Origin: an uncultured Oscillospiraceae bacterium
GTDB lineage: Bacteria > Bacillota > Clostridia > Oscillospirales > Oscillospiraceae
Direction of reading: 5' to 3'
Length of the DNA stretch: 64,000 bases
Assembly: GCA_910578505.1 (NCBI GenBank)
Contig: CAJTPV010000002.1
Coordinates: 62,001-126,000 of the forward strand
Below the pieces are notes generated by a model. That model was not told the DNA's origin. It did no database searches and worked only from the letters and a program-made list of their open reading frames with translations. Below, in pieces: positions 16,361-24,846 of this stretch. Positions within the stretch are counted from its first letter, which is position 1. Every line of letters starts with the position of its first letter. The translations under genes were made by a program, and so were the position numbers.

Positions 16361-17974
16361 TCACATGTTCTGCTTGCCGGTAACGGAGCGGATGACGAAC
16401 AGGGTGGCGATCATCAGGGCCGCGCCGATGAGCAGGCAGATCACCGCGTTCTGGACAAAGCCGGCCACGATGAAGCTGACGAAGCTGACGCCGGCCACCG
16501 TAATGGCATAGGGCAGCTGGGTGGACACGTGGGTGACGTGGTCGCACTGGGCGCCGGCGGAGGCCATGATGGTGGTGTCGCTGATGGGGGAGCAGTGGTC
16601 GCCGCACACCGCGCCCGCCAGACAGGCGGAGATACCGATGATGAGCAGGGGGCTGCTGGGATCAAAGATGGCCACCACAATGGGGATCAGGATGCCGAAG
16701 GTGCCCCAGCTGGTGCCGGAGGCAAAGGCCAGCAGGCACGCCACGATGAAGATCACCGCCGGCAGCAGGTTGAACAGGCCCTGGGACGCGCTCTGCATCA
16801 CGTTGTACACGAACACGTCCGCCCCCAGCATGTTGGTCATGGTCTTCAGGCTCACGGCCAGGGTGAGGATGGTGATGGGGGGCACCATGGCGATAAAGCC
16901 CTTGGGCACGCACTCCATGGCCTGCTTGAAGGTCAGCACCCGGCGGGCCACCAGATAGATGACCGCCAGCACCAGGGACACCAGGCCGCCCCAGGGCAGG
17001 GCCACATAGGCGTCGGTGTCGGAGAAGGCGGCGATGAAGTCGCCGGCGTTGCCGTCCCAGAAGCCGCCTACATAGATCATGCCCAGGATGCAGAAGATGA
17101 TCAGCACCACCACCGGCAGCACCAGGTCCGCCACGCGGCCCTTGGGGTTCTCCGCCTCCTTGGTCTCGGTGGACAGGCCGCCCACGTCGCCCTTCAGCCG
17201 GGCGTTCATCTCGTGGAGCTTCATGGGGCCGTAGTCGAAGTTCATCACGGACAGGCCGATGACAAACACAAAGGTCAGCAGGGAGTAGAAGTTGAAGGGG
17301 ATGGCCCGGATGAACAGCTCAATGCCGCTGATGCCGGTGTTCAGGTCCGCGGCCACGCCGGACACGGCGGCGGCCCAGGAGCTGATGGGGGCGATCATGC
17401 AGATGGGGGCGGCGGTGGCGTCGATGAGGTAGGCCAGCTTGGCCCGGGAGACAGTGTTGCGGTCCGTGATGGGCAGCATGACGGAGCCCACGGTCAGGCA
17501 GTTGAAGTAGTCGTCCACGAAGATCAGCACGCCCAGCACAAAGGTGGCCAGCATGGCGCCCACCCGGCTCTTGATGTTCTTCTCCGCCCAGCGGCCGAAA
17601 GCCGCGGAGCCGCCGGAGGCGTTGATGAGGGCCACGATGATGCCCAGCAGCACCAGGAACAGGAAGATGCCGGCGCTGTCGGCGATGGCGCCCACCATGC
17701 CGTCGTTGATGATGGTGTCCAGGGTGGCCACCGGCGCAAAGTTGGCCTGGAACAGCGCGCCCACCAGGATGCCGATGAACAGGGACGAGTAGGCCTCCTT
17801 GGTGATCAGGGCCAGTACGATGGCCACAATGGGCGGCACCAGGGCCCAGAAGGTGCCGTACATGTTGGATGCCGGCGCTTCGCCGTCGGCGGCGAAGGCC
17901 ACCAGGGTCAGGGACATGCAGGCGATCACCGCCAGCGCTGCCGTCAGGACCCTGCGGGTTCTTGCGGTATTCAT
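16361..17974 (-). CDS. nhaC: NhaC-family Na+/H+ (or lysine-linked) antiporter
   Basis: 537 residues. A signal-like first helix ends in VAFAADGEA and is followed by about 12 further helices with NhaC-family segments (GRWAEKNIKSRVGAMLATF, IFVDDYFNCLTVGSVMLP, GTSWGTFGILIPI). NhaC proteins exchange Na+ for H+; some relatives exchange amino acids or organic acids. The gene is preceded by a lysine riboswitch, so here it is controlled by lysine. That fits a lysine or lysine-derived cation role, as already proposed for riboswitch-controlled nhaC genes. Start: ATG after ttaggagg. Confidence 0.9.
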   Translation of the reverse strand: MNTARTRRVLTAALAVIACMSLTLVAFAADGEAPASNMYGTFWALVPPIVAIVLALITKEAYSSLFIGILVGALFQANFAPVATLDTIINDGMVGAIADSAGIFLFLVLLGIIVALINASGGSAAFGRWAEKNIKSRVGAMLATFVLGVLIFVDDYFNCLTVGSVMLPITDRNTVSRAKLAYLIDATAAPICMIAPISSWAAAVSGVAADLNTGISGIELFIRAIPFNFYSLLTFVFVIGLSVMNFDYGPMKLHEMNARLKGDVGGLSTETKEAENPKGRVADLVLPVVVLIIFCILGMIYVGGFWDGNAGDFIAAFSDTDAYVALPWGGLVSLVLAVIYLVARRVLTFKQAMECVPKGFIAMVPPITILTLAVSLKTMTNMLGADVFVYNVMQSASQGLFNLLPAVIFIVACLLAFASGTSWGTFGILIPIVVAIFDPSSPLLIIGISACLAGAVCGDHCSPISDTTIMASAGAQCDHVTHVSTQLPYAITVAGVSFVSFIVAGFVQNAVICLLIGAALMIATLFVIRSVTGKQNM

Positions 17975-18001
17975 TGCGTTTTCCTCCTAAAAAGATAAGA
18001 T

Positions 18002-18026
18002 CCAGTCATGACGCGATCATGACCGG
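18002..18026 (-). terminator. Riboswitch-controlled terminator in the nhaC leader
   Basis: On the minus strand a 10-bp stem with one G-U pair and loop TCGCG is followed by a T-rich stretch (cttatcttttt) just before the nhaC ribosome site. Its 5' arm contains TCATGA, which can pair instead with the 3' strand of riboswitch helix P1 (18050-18056), the usual terminator/antiterminator logic. Confidence 0.7.
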
Positions 18027-18049
18027 ACGCACACATACCGCACACCGCC

Positions 18050-18218
18050 ATGACAGCTCTCCACGTTTCCGTGACAGTCCGCCGGATGTTCTCCGGCGGC
18101 CCAGCGCCGGGGGCATGGGACCGGCCCCGCAGGCGCTTCGGCGGCTGTCCCTTTCCTCTCCCGCGCCGTCCCGCGCTGGTAATGGGGGAGCTACTCCTGG
18201 CAGCCGCGCCTCTATCAT
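18050..18218 (-). ncRNA. Lysine riboswitch (L box) upstream of nhaC
   Basis: Read on the minus strand, this ~169-nt leader has the L-box core blocks in order: atgatagaggcgcgg, ccaggagtagct, agaggaaagggacagc, gccgaagcg, ggcgctgggc and gagagctgtcat. The closing helix P1 forms between ATGATAG (18212-18218) and CTGTCAT (18050-18056). Block order and spacing match the known lysine-binding aptamer, for example the leader of B. subtilis lysC. It lies 38 bases after a consensus promoter and before a terminator. Lysine binding should favour termination of nhaC transcription. Confidence 0.9.
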
Positions 18219-18255
18219 AACCTGATTCTTTGGCCCTTTCGGGCACGATAGGCCC

Positions 18256-18284
18256 ATTATAACCGCTCTGGGCCGTTTGTCAAG
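18256..18284 (-). promoter_or_regulatory. Promoter for the lysine riboswitch-nhaC transcript
   Basis: On the minus strand: TTGACA (18284 to 18279), spacer about 17 bp, TATAAT (18261 to 18256), both perfect. Transcription would begin near 18248, some 30 bases before the aptamer. Confidence 0.85.
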
Positions 18285-18344
18285 ACATTGCGGGCAATTT
18301 TGGGTATTTTGTTGAAAATTTTCTATCTGATTGCATGGCGTCTT

Positions 18345-18373
18345 GAAAAAACAGCCGCCCCCAGGGGGGCGGC
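18345..18373 (-). terminator. Terminator of the tryptophanase gene
   Basis: GC stem 18354-18362 with 18365-18373, followed on the minus strand by a six-T run (18345-18350), just after the stop codon at 18380. Confidence 0.85.
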
Positions 18374-18379
18374 GGATGG

Positions 18380-19828
18380 TTACTGCTCCGGGCCGAAGTC
18401 GGCGATATAGGCCGCGGCCAGCTTGTCCGGCCAGTCGCCCACGGGCTCCAGCACGCCGGTGAAGAACCGCAGGGTCTTGGGCTCGTGGACGAACCGCAGC
18501 CCGCCGATGAGGTGGCGGTGGTCATAGAGCCACTTGACCCGGTCGATGACGTACTCCGTCTGGGACAGGGTGAACACACGGCGGGGGAAGGCCAGCCGCA
18601 CCAGCTCCATGGAGGCCAGGCGCTCGCTGCCGTCGGCGTTGCGCTCCTCGGAGAGGGTGCCCCGCTCCATGCCCCGCACGCCGCTGCAGATGTACAGCGC
18701 GCACACCAGCGCCCCGGCGGGGTACTGCTCCTGGGGGATGTGGCTGACAAACTGGCCGGCGTCCAGGTGGGCGCCCAGGCCGCCGCCGGGGGTGATGACG
18801 GGGATGCCGTAGTCGTCCAGGGCCTTGACGCAGTAGCCCACGAACTGGGGGCCCTGGGAGATGATGTTCATGTCCATGCTCTCCTCAAAGCCCACGGTCA
18901 TGGCCTCGATCTCCCGTACGGACATGCCGCCGTAGGTCAAAAAGCCCTCGAACATGGGGATCAGGTCCTCCATGGAGTAGTACAGGTCCCGGTCCCGGAC
19001 CAGGATCACGCCGCCCCGGGCGAAGCCGAACTTCCGGGCGGAGAAATAGATGATGTCAAAGAGGTCCGCGATCATGCGGGTGATCTCCCGCACCGGCTTA
19101 TCCGCCATGCCCTCCTCGCGGGTTTTGATGAAATACAGGTTGTCCTGCAGCAGGGAGGCGTCCAGAACGGTCAGCACGCCGTACTTTTTGCAGACTTCCG
19201 TGGCGGCCTTCATGTTGGCGTAGGAGATGGGCTGGCCGCCGATGAGGTTGGTGCCCGCCTCCAGGCGCACGAAGGGCACGTTCTCCGGCGTCTCCTTTTG
19301 GATGCAGGCCTCCAGCTTCTCCAGGTCGATATTGCCCTTGAAGGGCAGGGTGCTCTTGCTGACCAGGCCCTCGTCCTTGACCAGCTCCTCCACCCGGCCG
19401 CCTACACGGGTGATATGGGCCTTGGCGGTGGTGAAGTGGTAGTTCATGATGACGCAGTTGCCGGGCTTGACAAAGCGGGTGGCCAGGATGTTCTCGCAGG
19501 CCCGGCCCTGGTGGGCGGGGAGGCAGTGGGAGATGCCGAACAGCTCCTGGAGCTTTTTCTCCATGCGGAAATAGCTCTCGCTGCCGGCGTAGGCGTCGTC
19601 GGCCCGGAGCATGGCGGATTCCATGTCGTCGCTCATGGCGTTGACGCCGGAGTCCGTCAGCATATCCAGGAAAATATCGCTGTTATGCAGCTGGAAGGTG
19701 TTGAAGCCGGAGTCCCGGACCTTCTGCAGCCGCTGCTGAGTGGGCAGCAGGTTCAGCTTCTGGACAATGCGCACCTTGTGCATTTCCAGGGGGATGGGGT
19801 CGCGCTTGTAAAATGTAATCTGGGCCAT
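18380..19828 (-). CDS. Tryptophanase / beta-eliminating lyase
   Basis: 482 residues from the ATG before AQITFYKRDPIPLEMHK; longer upstream readings have no support. PLP beta-eliminating lyase of the tryptophanase/tyrosine phenol-lyase family: SDIFLDMLTDSG near the N-terminus, PAHQGRACEN, the segment GGQPISYANM, the PLP lysine in YFSARKFGFARGG and the family's FLTYGGMSVREIEAM. It cleaves tryptophan (or tyrosine) to indole (or phenol), pyruvate and ammonia, supporting amino-acid fermentation. The active-site lysine context (SARK) differs from E. coli TnaA, so the exact substrate is not settled. It is the last gene before the nhaC leader, on the same strand, with its own terminator. Confidence 0.88.
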   Translation of the reverse strand: MAQITFYKRDPIPLEMHKVRIVQKLNLLPTQQRLQKVRDSGFNTFQLHNSDIFLDMLTDSGVNAMSDDMESAMLRADDAYAGSESYFRMEKKLQELFGISHCLPAHQGRACENILATRFVKPGNCVIMNYHFTTAKAHITRVGGRVEELVKDEGLVSKSTLPFKGNIDLEKLEACIQKETPENVPFVRLEAGTNLIGGQPISYANMKAATEVCKKYGVLTVLDASLLQDNLYFIKTREEGMADKPVREITRMIADLFDIIYFSARKFGFARGGVILVRDRDLYYSMEDLIPMFEGFLTYGGMSVREIEAMTVGFEESMDMNIISQGPQFVGYCVKALDDYGIPVITPGGGLGAHLDAGQFVSHIPQEQYPAGALVCALYICSGVRGMERGTLSEERNADGSERLASMELVRLAFPRRVFTLSQTEYVIDRVKWLYDHRHLIGGLRFVHEPKTLRFFTGVLEPVGDWPDKLAAAYIADFGPEQ

Positions 19829-20019
19829 GGTTGTTCTCCTCATGATATATGTCTTTGGTGGGAAAGCATTCTGCGCCTGGGGAGGGTCCCCCGCAGGCAA
19901 AAATATTTCCTGCTGATACTTTAACACTTTGAAGGCAAAAAGTAAAGGTGCATCTGCAAAAAAACAGCCGGGAATTTTCGGCGGTCAGCCCGCCGGAAAC
20001 AGGCGGCGCGCGATATGGC

Positions 20020-20048
20020 TTGCTATTTGGCAGGGGGTCTGCTACAAT
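20020..20048 (+). promoter_or_regulatory. Promoter of the TlpA-like redox cluster
   Basis: TTGCTA (20020-20025), 17-bp spacer, TACAAT (20043-20048), 46 bases before the ATG at 20095. Confidence 0.6.
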
Positions 20049-20094
20049 ACAGGGGTATTCCAACCATGAAATTTTTGAAAGAGGTCGTTTACTG

Positions 20095-20649
20095 ATGAAA
20101 TGCAAAAAAGCTCTGGCCCTGCTCCTGGCCGCCGTCCTCACCGCGGGGATCCTGGCCGGGTGCGCCTCCTCCGCATCCTCCGGCTCCGAACGGCGGCTGG
20201 GCTCCTTCCAGGCCGTCACGCTGGACGGCGGGACCTTCACGCAGGCGGACATCGCCGGCAAGGATGTGACCATCATCAACTTCTGGGGGACCTTCTGCGC
20301 CCCCTGCATCGCGGAGATGCCGGACCTGGCGGCCTTCGCCAAGGCCCTGCCGGACAATGTGCAGCTGATCACCGTGTGCATTGACGCCGCCGGCGGCGTC
20401 CAGACGGCGCAGGACCTGCTGGACCAGGCGGGATACGAGGGCGTCACGCTGGTGGGCGGGGACGGGGATTTCCAGGAGGTCCTCGGCGAGATCCAGGCCG
20501 TGCCCACCACCATCTTTGTGGACGCCAAGGGCAATCAGGTGGGCAGCGAGATCCTGGGCAGGCAGGCGGACCTGGCGGGCACGTTCCTGGCGGCGGTGAA
20601 CGAGGCGCTGAAGGCCGGCGGAAAGGCGGAGATCAGCCTTGAACAATAG
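20095..20649 (+). CDS. TlpA/ResA-like thioredoxin-fold lipoprotein
   Basis: 184 residues. Lipoprotein signal with lipobox Cys C23 (ILAGCASS), then a thioredoxin fold with WGTFCAPC (redox pair C68/C71) and the cis-Pro region AVPTTIFVD. It acts outside the membrane to reduce or exchange disulfides. It is the first of three overlapping genes: its end overlaps the CD1871A-type gene by 11 bases, and a polytopic 4Fe-4S protein follows. The set suggests electrons passed through the membrane FeS protein to an extracytoplasmic thiol protein. Start chosen at ATG 20095, where the signal peptide begins. Confidence 0.88.
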   Translation: MKCKKALALLLAAVLTAGILAGCASSASSGSERRLGSFQAVTLDGGTFTQADIAGKDVTIINFWGTFCAPCIAEMPDLAAFAKALPDNVQLITVCIDAAGGVQTAQDLLDQAGYEGVTLVGGDGDFQEVLGEIQAVPTTIFVDAKGNQVGSEILGRQADLAGTFLAAVNEALKAGGKAEISLEQ

Positions 20650-20785
20650 CGCTGAGCGGCTCGTGCGGTACGGCCTGCTGGCGGCGGCGGTCCTGCTGGC
20701 CGCCGCGGGCCTGGCCCGGCGGGAGCATGTGGAGGTCATGGAGAAGGCGGTGACAATATGTCTGGAATGCATCGGGATCGGGTGA
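20639..20785 (+). CDS. CD1871A-family CxxC small membrane protein (48 aa)
   Basis: A 48-residue frame from TTG 20639, overlapping both neighbours (11 bases with tlpA, 28 bases with the FeS gene). It has one membrane helix (YGLLAAAVLLAAAGLA), then RREHVEVMEKAV and the invariant-looking C-terminus ICLECIGIG. The size, LARREH segment and CLECIGIG tail fit the CD1871A CxxC family, which I recall as occurring with TlpA-like and 4Fe-4S membrane proteins. Likely a redox or scaffold partner in the same membrane pathway; function unproven. Confidence 0.85.
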   Translation: MNNSAERLVRYGLLAAAVLLAAAGLARREHVEVMEKAVTICLECIGIG

Positions 20786-21648
20786 TCTCCCGGCAGCGGC
20801 TGATCCAGCTGCTGGCCGCCGCCCTGTTCAACGGGTATGCCGCCGGATTTCAGAAGGGCCGCATCTTCACCGGCGGCAGCAAGGCCGTCTGCGTGCCGGT
20901 GCTGAACTGCTACTCCTGTCCCGGCGCCCTGGGGGCCTGTCCCATCGGCTCCCTCCAGGCGGCCCTGGGCGGCGCGGGGGGCCACTTCCCGTTTTATGTG
21001 CTGGGCCTGCTGATGCTGTTCGGCGTGGTCCTGGGCCGGGTGGTCTGCGGCCTGCTGTGCCCCTTCGGGCTGGTGCAGGACCTGCTGCATAAGCTCCCAG
21101 CGCCCAAATGGGACGTACCGGAGCGGCTGGACCGGCCCGCCCGGTCCCTCAAGTACGCCGTCCTGGTGGTGCTGGTGGTTCTGCTCCCGGCCTTTGCCGT
21201 CACAGAGACCGGCGTAACGCCGCCCTACTTCTGCAAATATGTCTGCCCCGCCGGTACGCTGGGCGGCGGTATCCCCCTGCTGCTGGCCAACCCGGCCCTG
21301 CGGCAGCTGGCGGGGGCCCTCTTCAGCTGGAAGGCGCTGGTGCTGGCGGCGGTGGCGGCGGCGTCTGTGTTGATCCACCGCCCCTTCTGCCGGTATCTCT
21401 GCCCGCTGGGCGCGTTTTATTCCCTGTTCAACCGCTTCAGCTTTTACCAGATGCATCTGGATAAGGCCGCCTGCACCGGCTGCGGGCGGTGTGAGCGCTC
21501 CTGCCCCATGGCGGTGGAGGTTACGAAGAACATCAACAGCCCCGAGTGCATCCGCTGCGGGAAGTGCAGGTCCGTCTGCCCCGCCGGGGCCATCTCCGCC
21601 GGTTTTGCGGGGAATAGAAATTTTCATAAAAGCGGAAAAAGTATTTGA
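20758..21648 (+). CDS. Polytopic 4Fe-4S membrane protein (NapH/YccM-like)
   Basis: 296 residues with about four membrane helices. NapH-like cysteine motifs face the membrane edge (GLLCPFGLVQDLLHKLP and YLCPLGAFYSLFNR, with CxxxCP-type cysteines). At the C-terminus are two ferredoxin clusters, CTGCGRCERSCP and CIRCGKCRSVCP. Such proteins move electrons from quinol or cytoplasmic donors to extracytoplasmic acceptors. The ATG at 20758 lies within the CD1871A-type gene. Together with the TlpA-like lipoprotein this forms a compact trans-membrane electron-transfer triad. Confidence 0.88.
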   Translation: MSGMHRDRVISRQRLIQLLAAALFNGYAAGFQKGRIFTGGSKAVCVPVLNCYSCPGALGACPIGSLQAALGGAGGHFPFYVLGLLMLFGVVLGRVVCGLLCPFGLVQDLLHKLPAPKWDVPERLDRPARSLKYAVLVVLVVLLPAFAVTETGVTPPYFCKYVCPAGTLGGGIPLLLANPALRQLAGALFSWKALVLAAVAAASVLIHRPFCRYLCPLGAFYSLFNRFSFYQMHLDKAACTGCGRCERSCPMAVEVTKNINSPECIRCGKCRSVCPAGAISAGFAGNRNFHKSGKSI

Positions 21649-21673
21649 CATTCGGGGAATCATCTACTATAAT
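21645..21673 (+). promoter_or_regulatory. Consensus promoter of the DUF177-rpmF operon
   Basis: TTGACA (21645-21650), 17-bp spacer, TATAAT (21668-21673), 26 bases before the ATG at 21700. Full consensus, as expected for a ribosomal-protein transcript; the -35 box overlaps the previous stop codon. Confidence 0.85.
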
Positions 21674-21699
21674 ATTTGTCGTGTCTTTGGAGGTGCGCT

Positions 21700-22206
21700 A
21701 TGCTGTTGGACGTGCGAAAGCTCATCAATGCTCCCGGAGAACGGATGCCGTTCCAGTTTACGCTGGACTTATCCGATGTGGACTTCGGCGGCCTGTATCC
21801 CATACAAAACCCGGTGGTGGTAACCGGCGATGTGCGGAATACTGCGGAGATGCTGCTGCTGCAGTTTACGGCAGGCTCCACCCTGCGATCCGTGTGCGAC
21901 CGGTGCCTGAAGCGCTTTGACCAGGAGAAGTCCGTTTCGGCGGAATACCTGCTGGCCGAGGCGCTGGAAAACGAGGACAACGACGACATCATCCTCCTGG
22001 AGGATGGGTGCGTGGATGTGGGCGAGCTGGCGCGGACGGCGTTCATCCTTGGGATGGACACAAAGACCCTTTGTTCAGAGGACTGCAAGGGCATCTGTCC
22101 CGGCTGCGGCGTCAATCTCAACCAAGGGAGCTGCACCTGTAAAAAGGAAGTGGACCCCCGGTTGGCGGTGCTGGCCAAGCTTCTGGAGAAGGATACTGAC
22201 CAGTAA
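21700..22206 (+). CDS. DUF177 (YceD-like) protein
   Basis: 168 residues from ATG 21700 after tggaggtg. DUF177 family, linked to large-subunit rRNA accumulation: LRSVCDRCLKRFDQ has the first CxxC, and CSEDCKGICPGCGVNLNQ has the second cysteine group, as usual in Firmicutes. Immediately followed by rpmF (36 bases), the near-universal neighbour of this family. Cytoplasmic and housekeeping. Confidence 0.92.
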   Translation: MLLDVRKLINAPGERMPFQFTLDLSDVDFGGLYPIQNPVVVTGDVRNTAEMLLLQFTAGSTLRSVCDRCLKRFDQEKSVSAEYLLAEALENEDNDDIILLEDGCVDVGELARTAFILGMDTKTLCSEDCKGICPGCGVNLNQGSCTCKKEVDPRLAVLAKLLEKDTDQ

Positions 22207-22242
22207 AAAAATACTTTATTAAGATATACAGGAGGTGTCACC

Positions 22243-22428
22243 ATGGCAGTCCCTAAGGGTAAAGTTTCGAAGGCAAGACGTGATAAGCGGCGCAGCTCCG
22301 TGTGGAAGCTCCAGTCTCCCAATCTGTCCGCCTGTCCCAAGTGCGGCGCAATGCGCCTGCCCCACAGAATGTGTCCCGAATGCGGTACGTACAATGGCCG
22401 TCAGGTCAAGAGCGCCGCAGAGGAGTAA
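22243..22428 (+). CDS. rpmF: 50S ribosomal protein L32
   Basis: 61 residues: AVPKGKVSKARRDKRRS at the N-terminus, then a zinc-ribbon CPKCG and a second CPECG. Textbook L32 with both CxxC pairs present, so this is the zinc-binding form. Strong ribosome site aggaggtgt. Terminated by the hairpin at 22441-22474. plsX, often next in other Firmicutes, is not here. Confidence 0.97.
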   Translation: MAVPKGKVSKARRDKRRSSVWKLQSPNLSACPKCGAMRLPHRMCPECGTYNGRQVKSAAEE

Positions 22429-22440
22429 GCGGAGTGAGCA

Positions 22441-22474
22441 AAAAGCAGAGGCTTTCCGGCCTCTGCTTTTTTGC
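22441..22474 (+). terminator. Terminator of rpmF
   Basis: AGCAGAGG/CCTCTGCT stem with an 8-nt loop followed by a seven-base T-run (ctttttt), 15 bases after the rpmF stop. Confidence 0.9.
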
Positions 22475-22516
22475 TGTCTTTTGGGGGATGCCGTCCACTT
22501 CCGCCAGCTCCTGCTG

Positions 22517-22957
22517 TCAATCGGGCGTGAAAGAAATGGTAATCGCTTCCTCTGCCACAGCATCCCAGAGCGTCACATAGTCCCCGGAATGATATGCCTC
22601 CTGATACTCGCGCAGAAACCGCTCTGTCACATCGTTCCCATCCCGGTCGGTAGCTGTGGAGTCAGGGCCTTCTGCAAAAAGCTGGTCACAAACGTCAATG
22701 AACAGGTCCGTCGGCCCTGTCAAATCAGCAGACCGATTCAGTACGCCTTTAGACACCAGAAACGAAAGACACACTGTGAAAAACACAATCACCACCGCAT
22801 AGGGAAGTCTGGAGCCCTTCTCCGCCCTCTTCATCAGGACAGCATGTACGATCATGCCAATGAGGAATGACAGACACATGAGCCAACCGATATGGGTCAG
22901 CCAGGCCAGAAGGCACAGCACCCAAACCAGATTTTGAACAGGTTTTCTTTTTTTCAT
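22517..22957 (-). CDS. Small two-helix membrane protein of unknown function (146 aa)
   Basis: 146 residues with a basic N-terminus and helices at about 10-40 (VWVLCLLAWLTHIGWLMCLSFLIGM, shown in parts) and 53-70, then a soluble tail of about 75 acidic residues. Aaaggag stands 8 bases upstream of the ATG. I recognise no family. It follows the deleted MFS gene on the same strand after a 61-base gap. Confidence 0.6.
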   Translation of the reverse strand: MKKRKPVQNLVWVLCLLAWLTHIGWLMCLSFLIGMIVHAVLMKRAEKGSRLPYAVVIVFFTVCLSFLVSKGVLNRSADLTGPTDLFIDVCDQLFAEGPDSTATDRDGNDVTERFLREYQEAYHSGDYVTLWDAVAEEAITISFTPD

Positions 22958-23018
22958 GGAGCAACTCCTTTCTCCGTCGCAAAGGAAGCGCCGCGGCTGA
23001 CGCCATCCCGCTTTGCCA

Positions 23019-23750
23019 TTACCACAATTTTAAAACGCCCAGGGCGGCCAGCAGCAGCGCGCCCGATATGGCGGGCAGAAGATACGACGGCCATACTTCC
23101 GCCGCCGCGCCGCCGAGAATCAGGGACAGCGGAATCAAGATATAGGACAGCGAGGTGGAAAAGCCAAGGACCTTTCCCAGATACGCCCGGTCCACATGAA
23201 TCTGCATGGTGGTTTTTGTCTGGATATTGATATCCACCGCCAGCCACCCCACGGTAAAATTGATCGCACAGAGCGCGGCCGCCGACCAAACGGCGTGATA
23301 CGGGAGCCAGGCCGTCAGGGCCAGCGCCAGCATCAATCCGCCCAGCCCTCCGGTTTTCCCGTAGGGATATTGGAACGCCGCCCGGACAGGATACCTGGCA
23401 CGCACCAGCGCGCACAGCACAGAGCCCGCCGCCGCGATCATGGACAGCAGGAAAATGACGGCGTATACAGAGGCAAGCCCCGGATGCAGCAGCGGAAGGA
23501 CGCAGACAGCGGCGCTGGCCAAATCGCACAGGACCAGGAGCCGGTTGGGGTGGTCCACGCGGTCGCTGATATACCCGGCAAATCCGGAAACAACGATTGC
23601 CGGCAGATAATTGACCAGCAGCGAGATGCCAAAGCGCAGGCCGGAGCCTGTCTCGGACAGGATGTACCAGCTCAGAGCAAAGGTAAACAGCTTTGTGCCC
23701 GTATGGGATACGCCCTTGCTCAGCAAAAACAGCGTCTTATTTCCTGCCAT
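23019..23750 (-). pseudogene. MFS transporter with a large internal deletion
   Basis: The 243-residue frame begins like an EntS-type MFS exporter (LFLLSKGVSHTGTKLFTFAL, then GFAGYISDRVDHPNRLLVLC) and ends like the last helices of one (GKVLGFSTSLSYILIPLSLI). About 170 central residues are missing compared with the usual ~410. The join falls near residues 110-120, where LVRARYPVRAAFQYPYG does not look like MFS sequence. Frame is kept, so a short protein may still be made, but a 12-helix transporter is not. The ATG directly abuts the TAA of the upstream 354-aa gene and lacks a clear ribosome site, so translation would depend on coupling. Confidence 0.65.
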
Positions 23751-24815
23751 TTATGCACGGAAATCCAGGCGTGTTGCTGGATATTGCCTAAAATACCCTC
23801 CGCTGAACACCCGCAGGTTTTGGAGGAAGCGGGTGAGGTCACGGTCCTTGCCGGAAAACGACAGCAGGTCGGCGACGCTCTTCAAATCCGATGCAGAGCC
23901 GTCAAAGGCAAAGTTTTTGCTGACTTTATGGATTTTCCCATCCTCGCCCCTGTAGGATATCCACATCCGGGCGGAGAGGGGGTTTTCCGGGTCAAATGTA
24001 TTGGGGTCCGTATCCTTGCGCTCATACATATAAATTTTCCCTTTGCCGCCGAACTCATAGAACCAGACAAAATCTTTCGGCGGGGCCTGGTCCTCGTCCA
24101 CAAAGGCTTTGTGTCCGGTGAGGCCAAAACTGTTGGACCATGCGCTGTTGAAATCACTATAGTAGTTGAAGCCGACAGCCTTCAGCTCCCACTCTTCTCC
24201 AGGCTCTGTAAACGTAAAATCGGAATATCCCTTCTCACGGCAGTAGTTCATGACGCCGTCTTTGACGGCGGAAATAGCCGATTCGGTCCCATAATAGTAG
24301 TCCGAATTATAATACTGCCAATGTCCGTCCTTCCCGTTTGCGGCATATTGCAGCCCTTCCTGGTTGTTTCGTTCAATTGCTCTATCCAGGATCCTGCGCC
24401 GGAAGTCGCTGAAGAAAGTATCCGCCCTTGCCTGATCGCCATCCACACCGGCTCCCATTGGGGTGGGGTATCCTCTTTCGTCGCTGGCTTCGGAGAGGCG
24501 GGTCAACAGGTCCTGGCATGTCTGTGACAGCTCATCCTCCGACATGTCGCCGTCCAGAAAACGGTTCACCGCATCATCGATTTCGTTGTCGATTTCCGCG
24601 TAAACATCGGATATTTTAGAACTGCCGCGCATTGTTTCACTATAGAAATAGGATCTCCAGGCCCGCCGCCGTTCTGCCGCGCTGGGAGCAAAGGGCTTCA
24701 GTTTATCCACATCCAGGTCGCCCTCATACTTGGTCAGCTGGTCGCTGATGTTCAGGAGGGTGCGGCCCTTGTACTCTATGTATTTCGGCAGCGCCGAATT
24801 TTGAATGCCATCCAT
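23751..24815 (-). CDS. Uncharacterised 354-aa protein
   Basis: 354 residues, soluble, rich in Tyr/Trp/Asp, no signal peptide and no motif I recognise. It begins GIQNSALPKYIEYKGRTLL after a good ribosome site (ttagggagg). The middle is helical and charged (DNEIDDAVNRFLDGDMSEDEL); the C-terminal third is beta-like (WFYEFGGKGKIYMYERKD). Probably in one transcript with the two unknown genes upstream (24847 and 25394). The set behaves like an accessory cluster; a structural or secreted-substrate role is possible but unsupported. Confidence 0.7.
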   Translation of the reverse strand: MDGIQNSALPKYIEYKGRTLLNISDQLTKYEGDLDVDKLKPFAPSAAERRRAWRSYFYSETMRGSSKISDVYAEIDNEIDDAVNRFLDGDMSEDELSQTCQDLLTRLSEASDERGYPTPMGAGVDGDQARADTFFSDFRRRILDRAIERNNQEGLQYAANGKDGHWQYYNSDYYYGTESAISAVKDGVMNYCREKGYSDFTFTEPGEEWELKAVGFNYYSDFNSAWSNSFGLTGHKAFVDEDQAPPKDFVWFYEFGGKGKIYMYERKDTDPNTFDPENPLSARMWISYRGEDGKIHKVSKNFAFDGSASDLKSVADLLSFSGKDRDLTRFLQNLRVFSGGYFRQYPATRLDFRA

Positions 24816-24846
24816 GTTTTTTCCTCCCTAAAAATACATTCTCTGA

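Noticed and set aside
16172..17998. 608-aa plus-strand open frame
   Set aside because: Antisense shadow of nhaC; composition (His, Gln, Gly) is not protein-like and it runs through the terminator.
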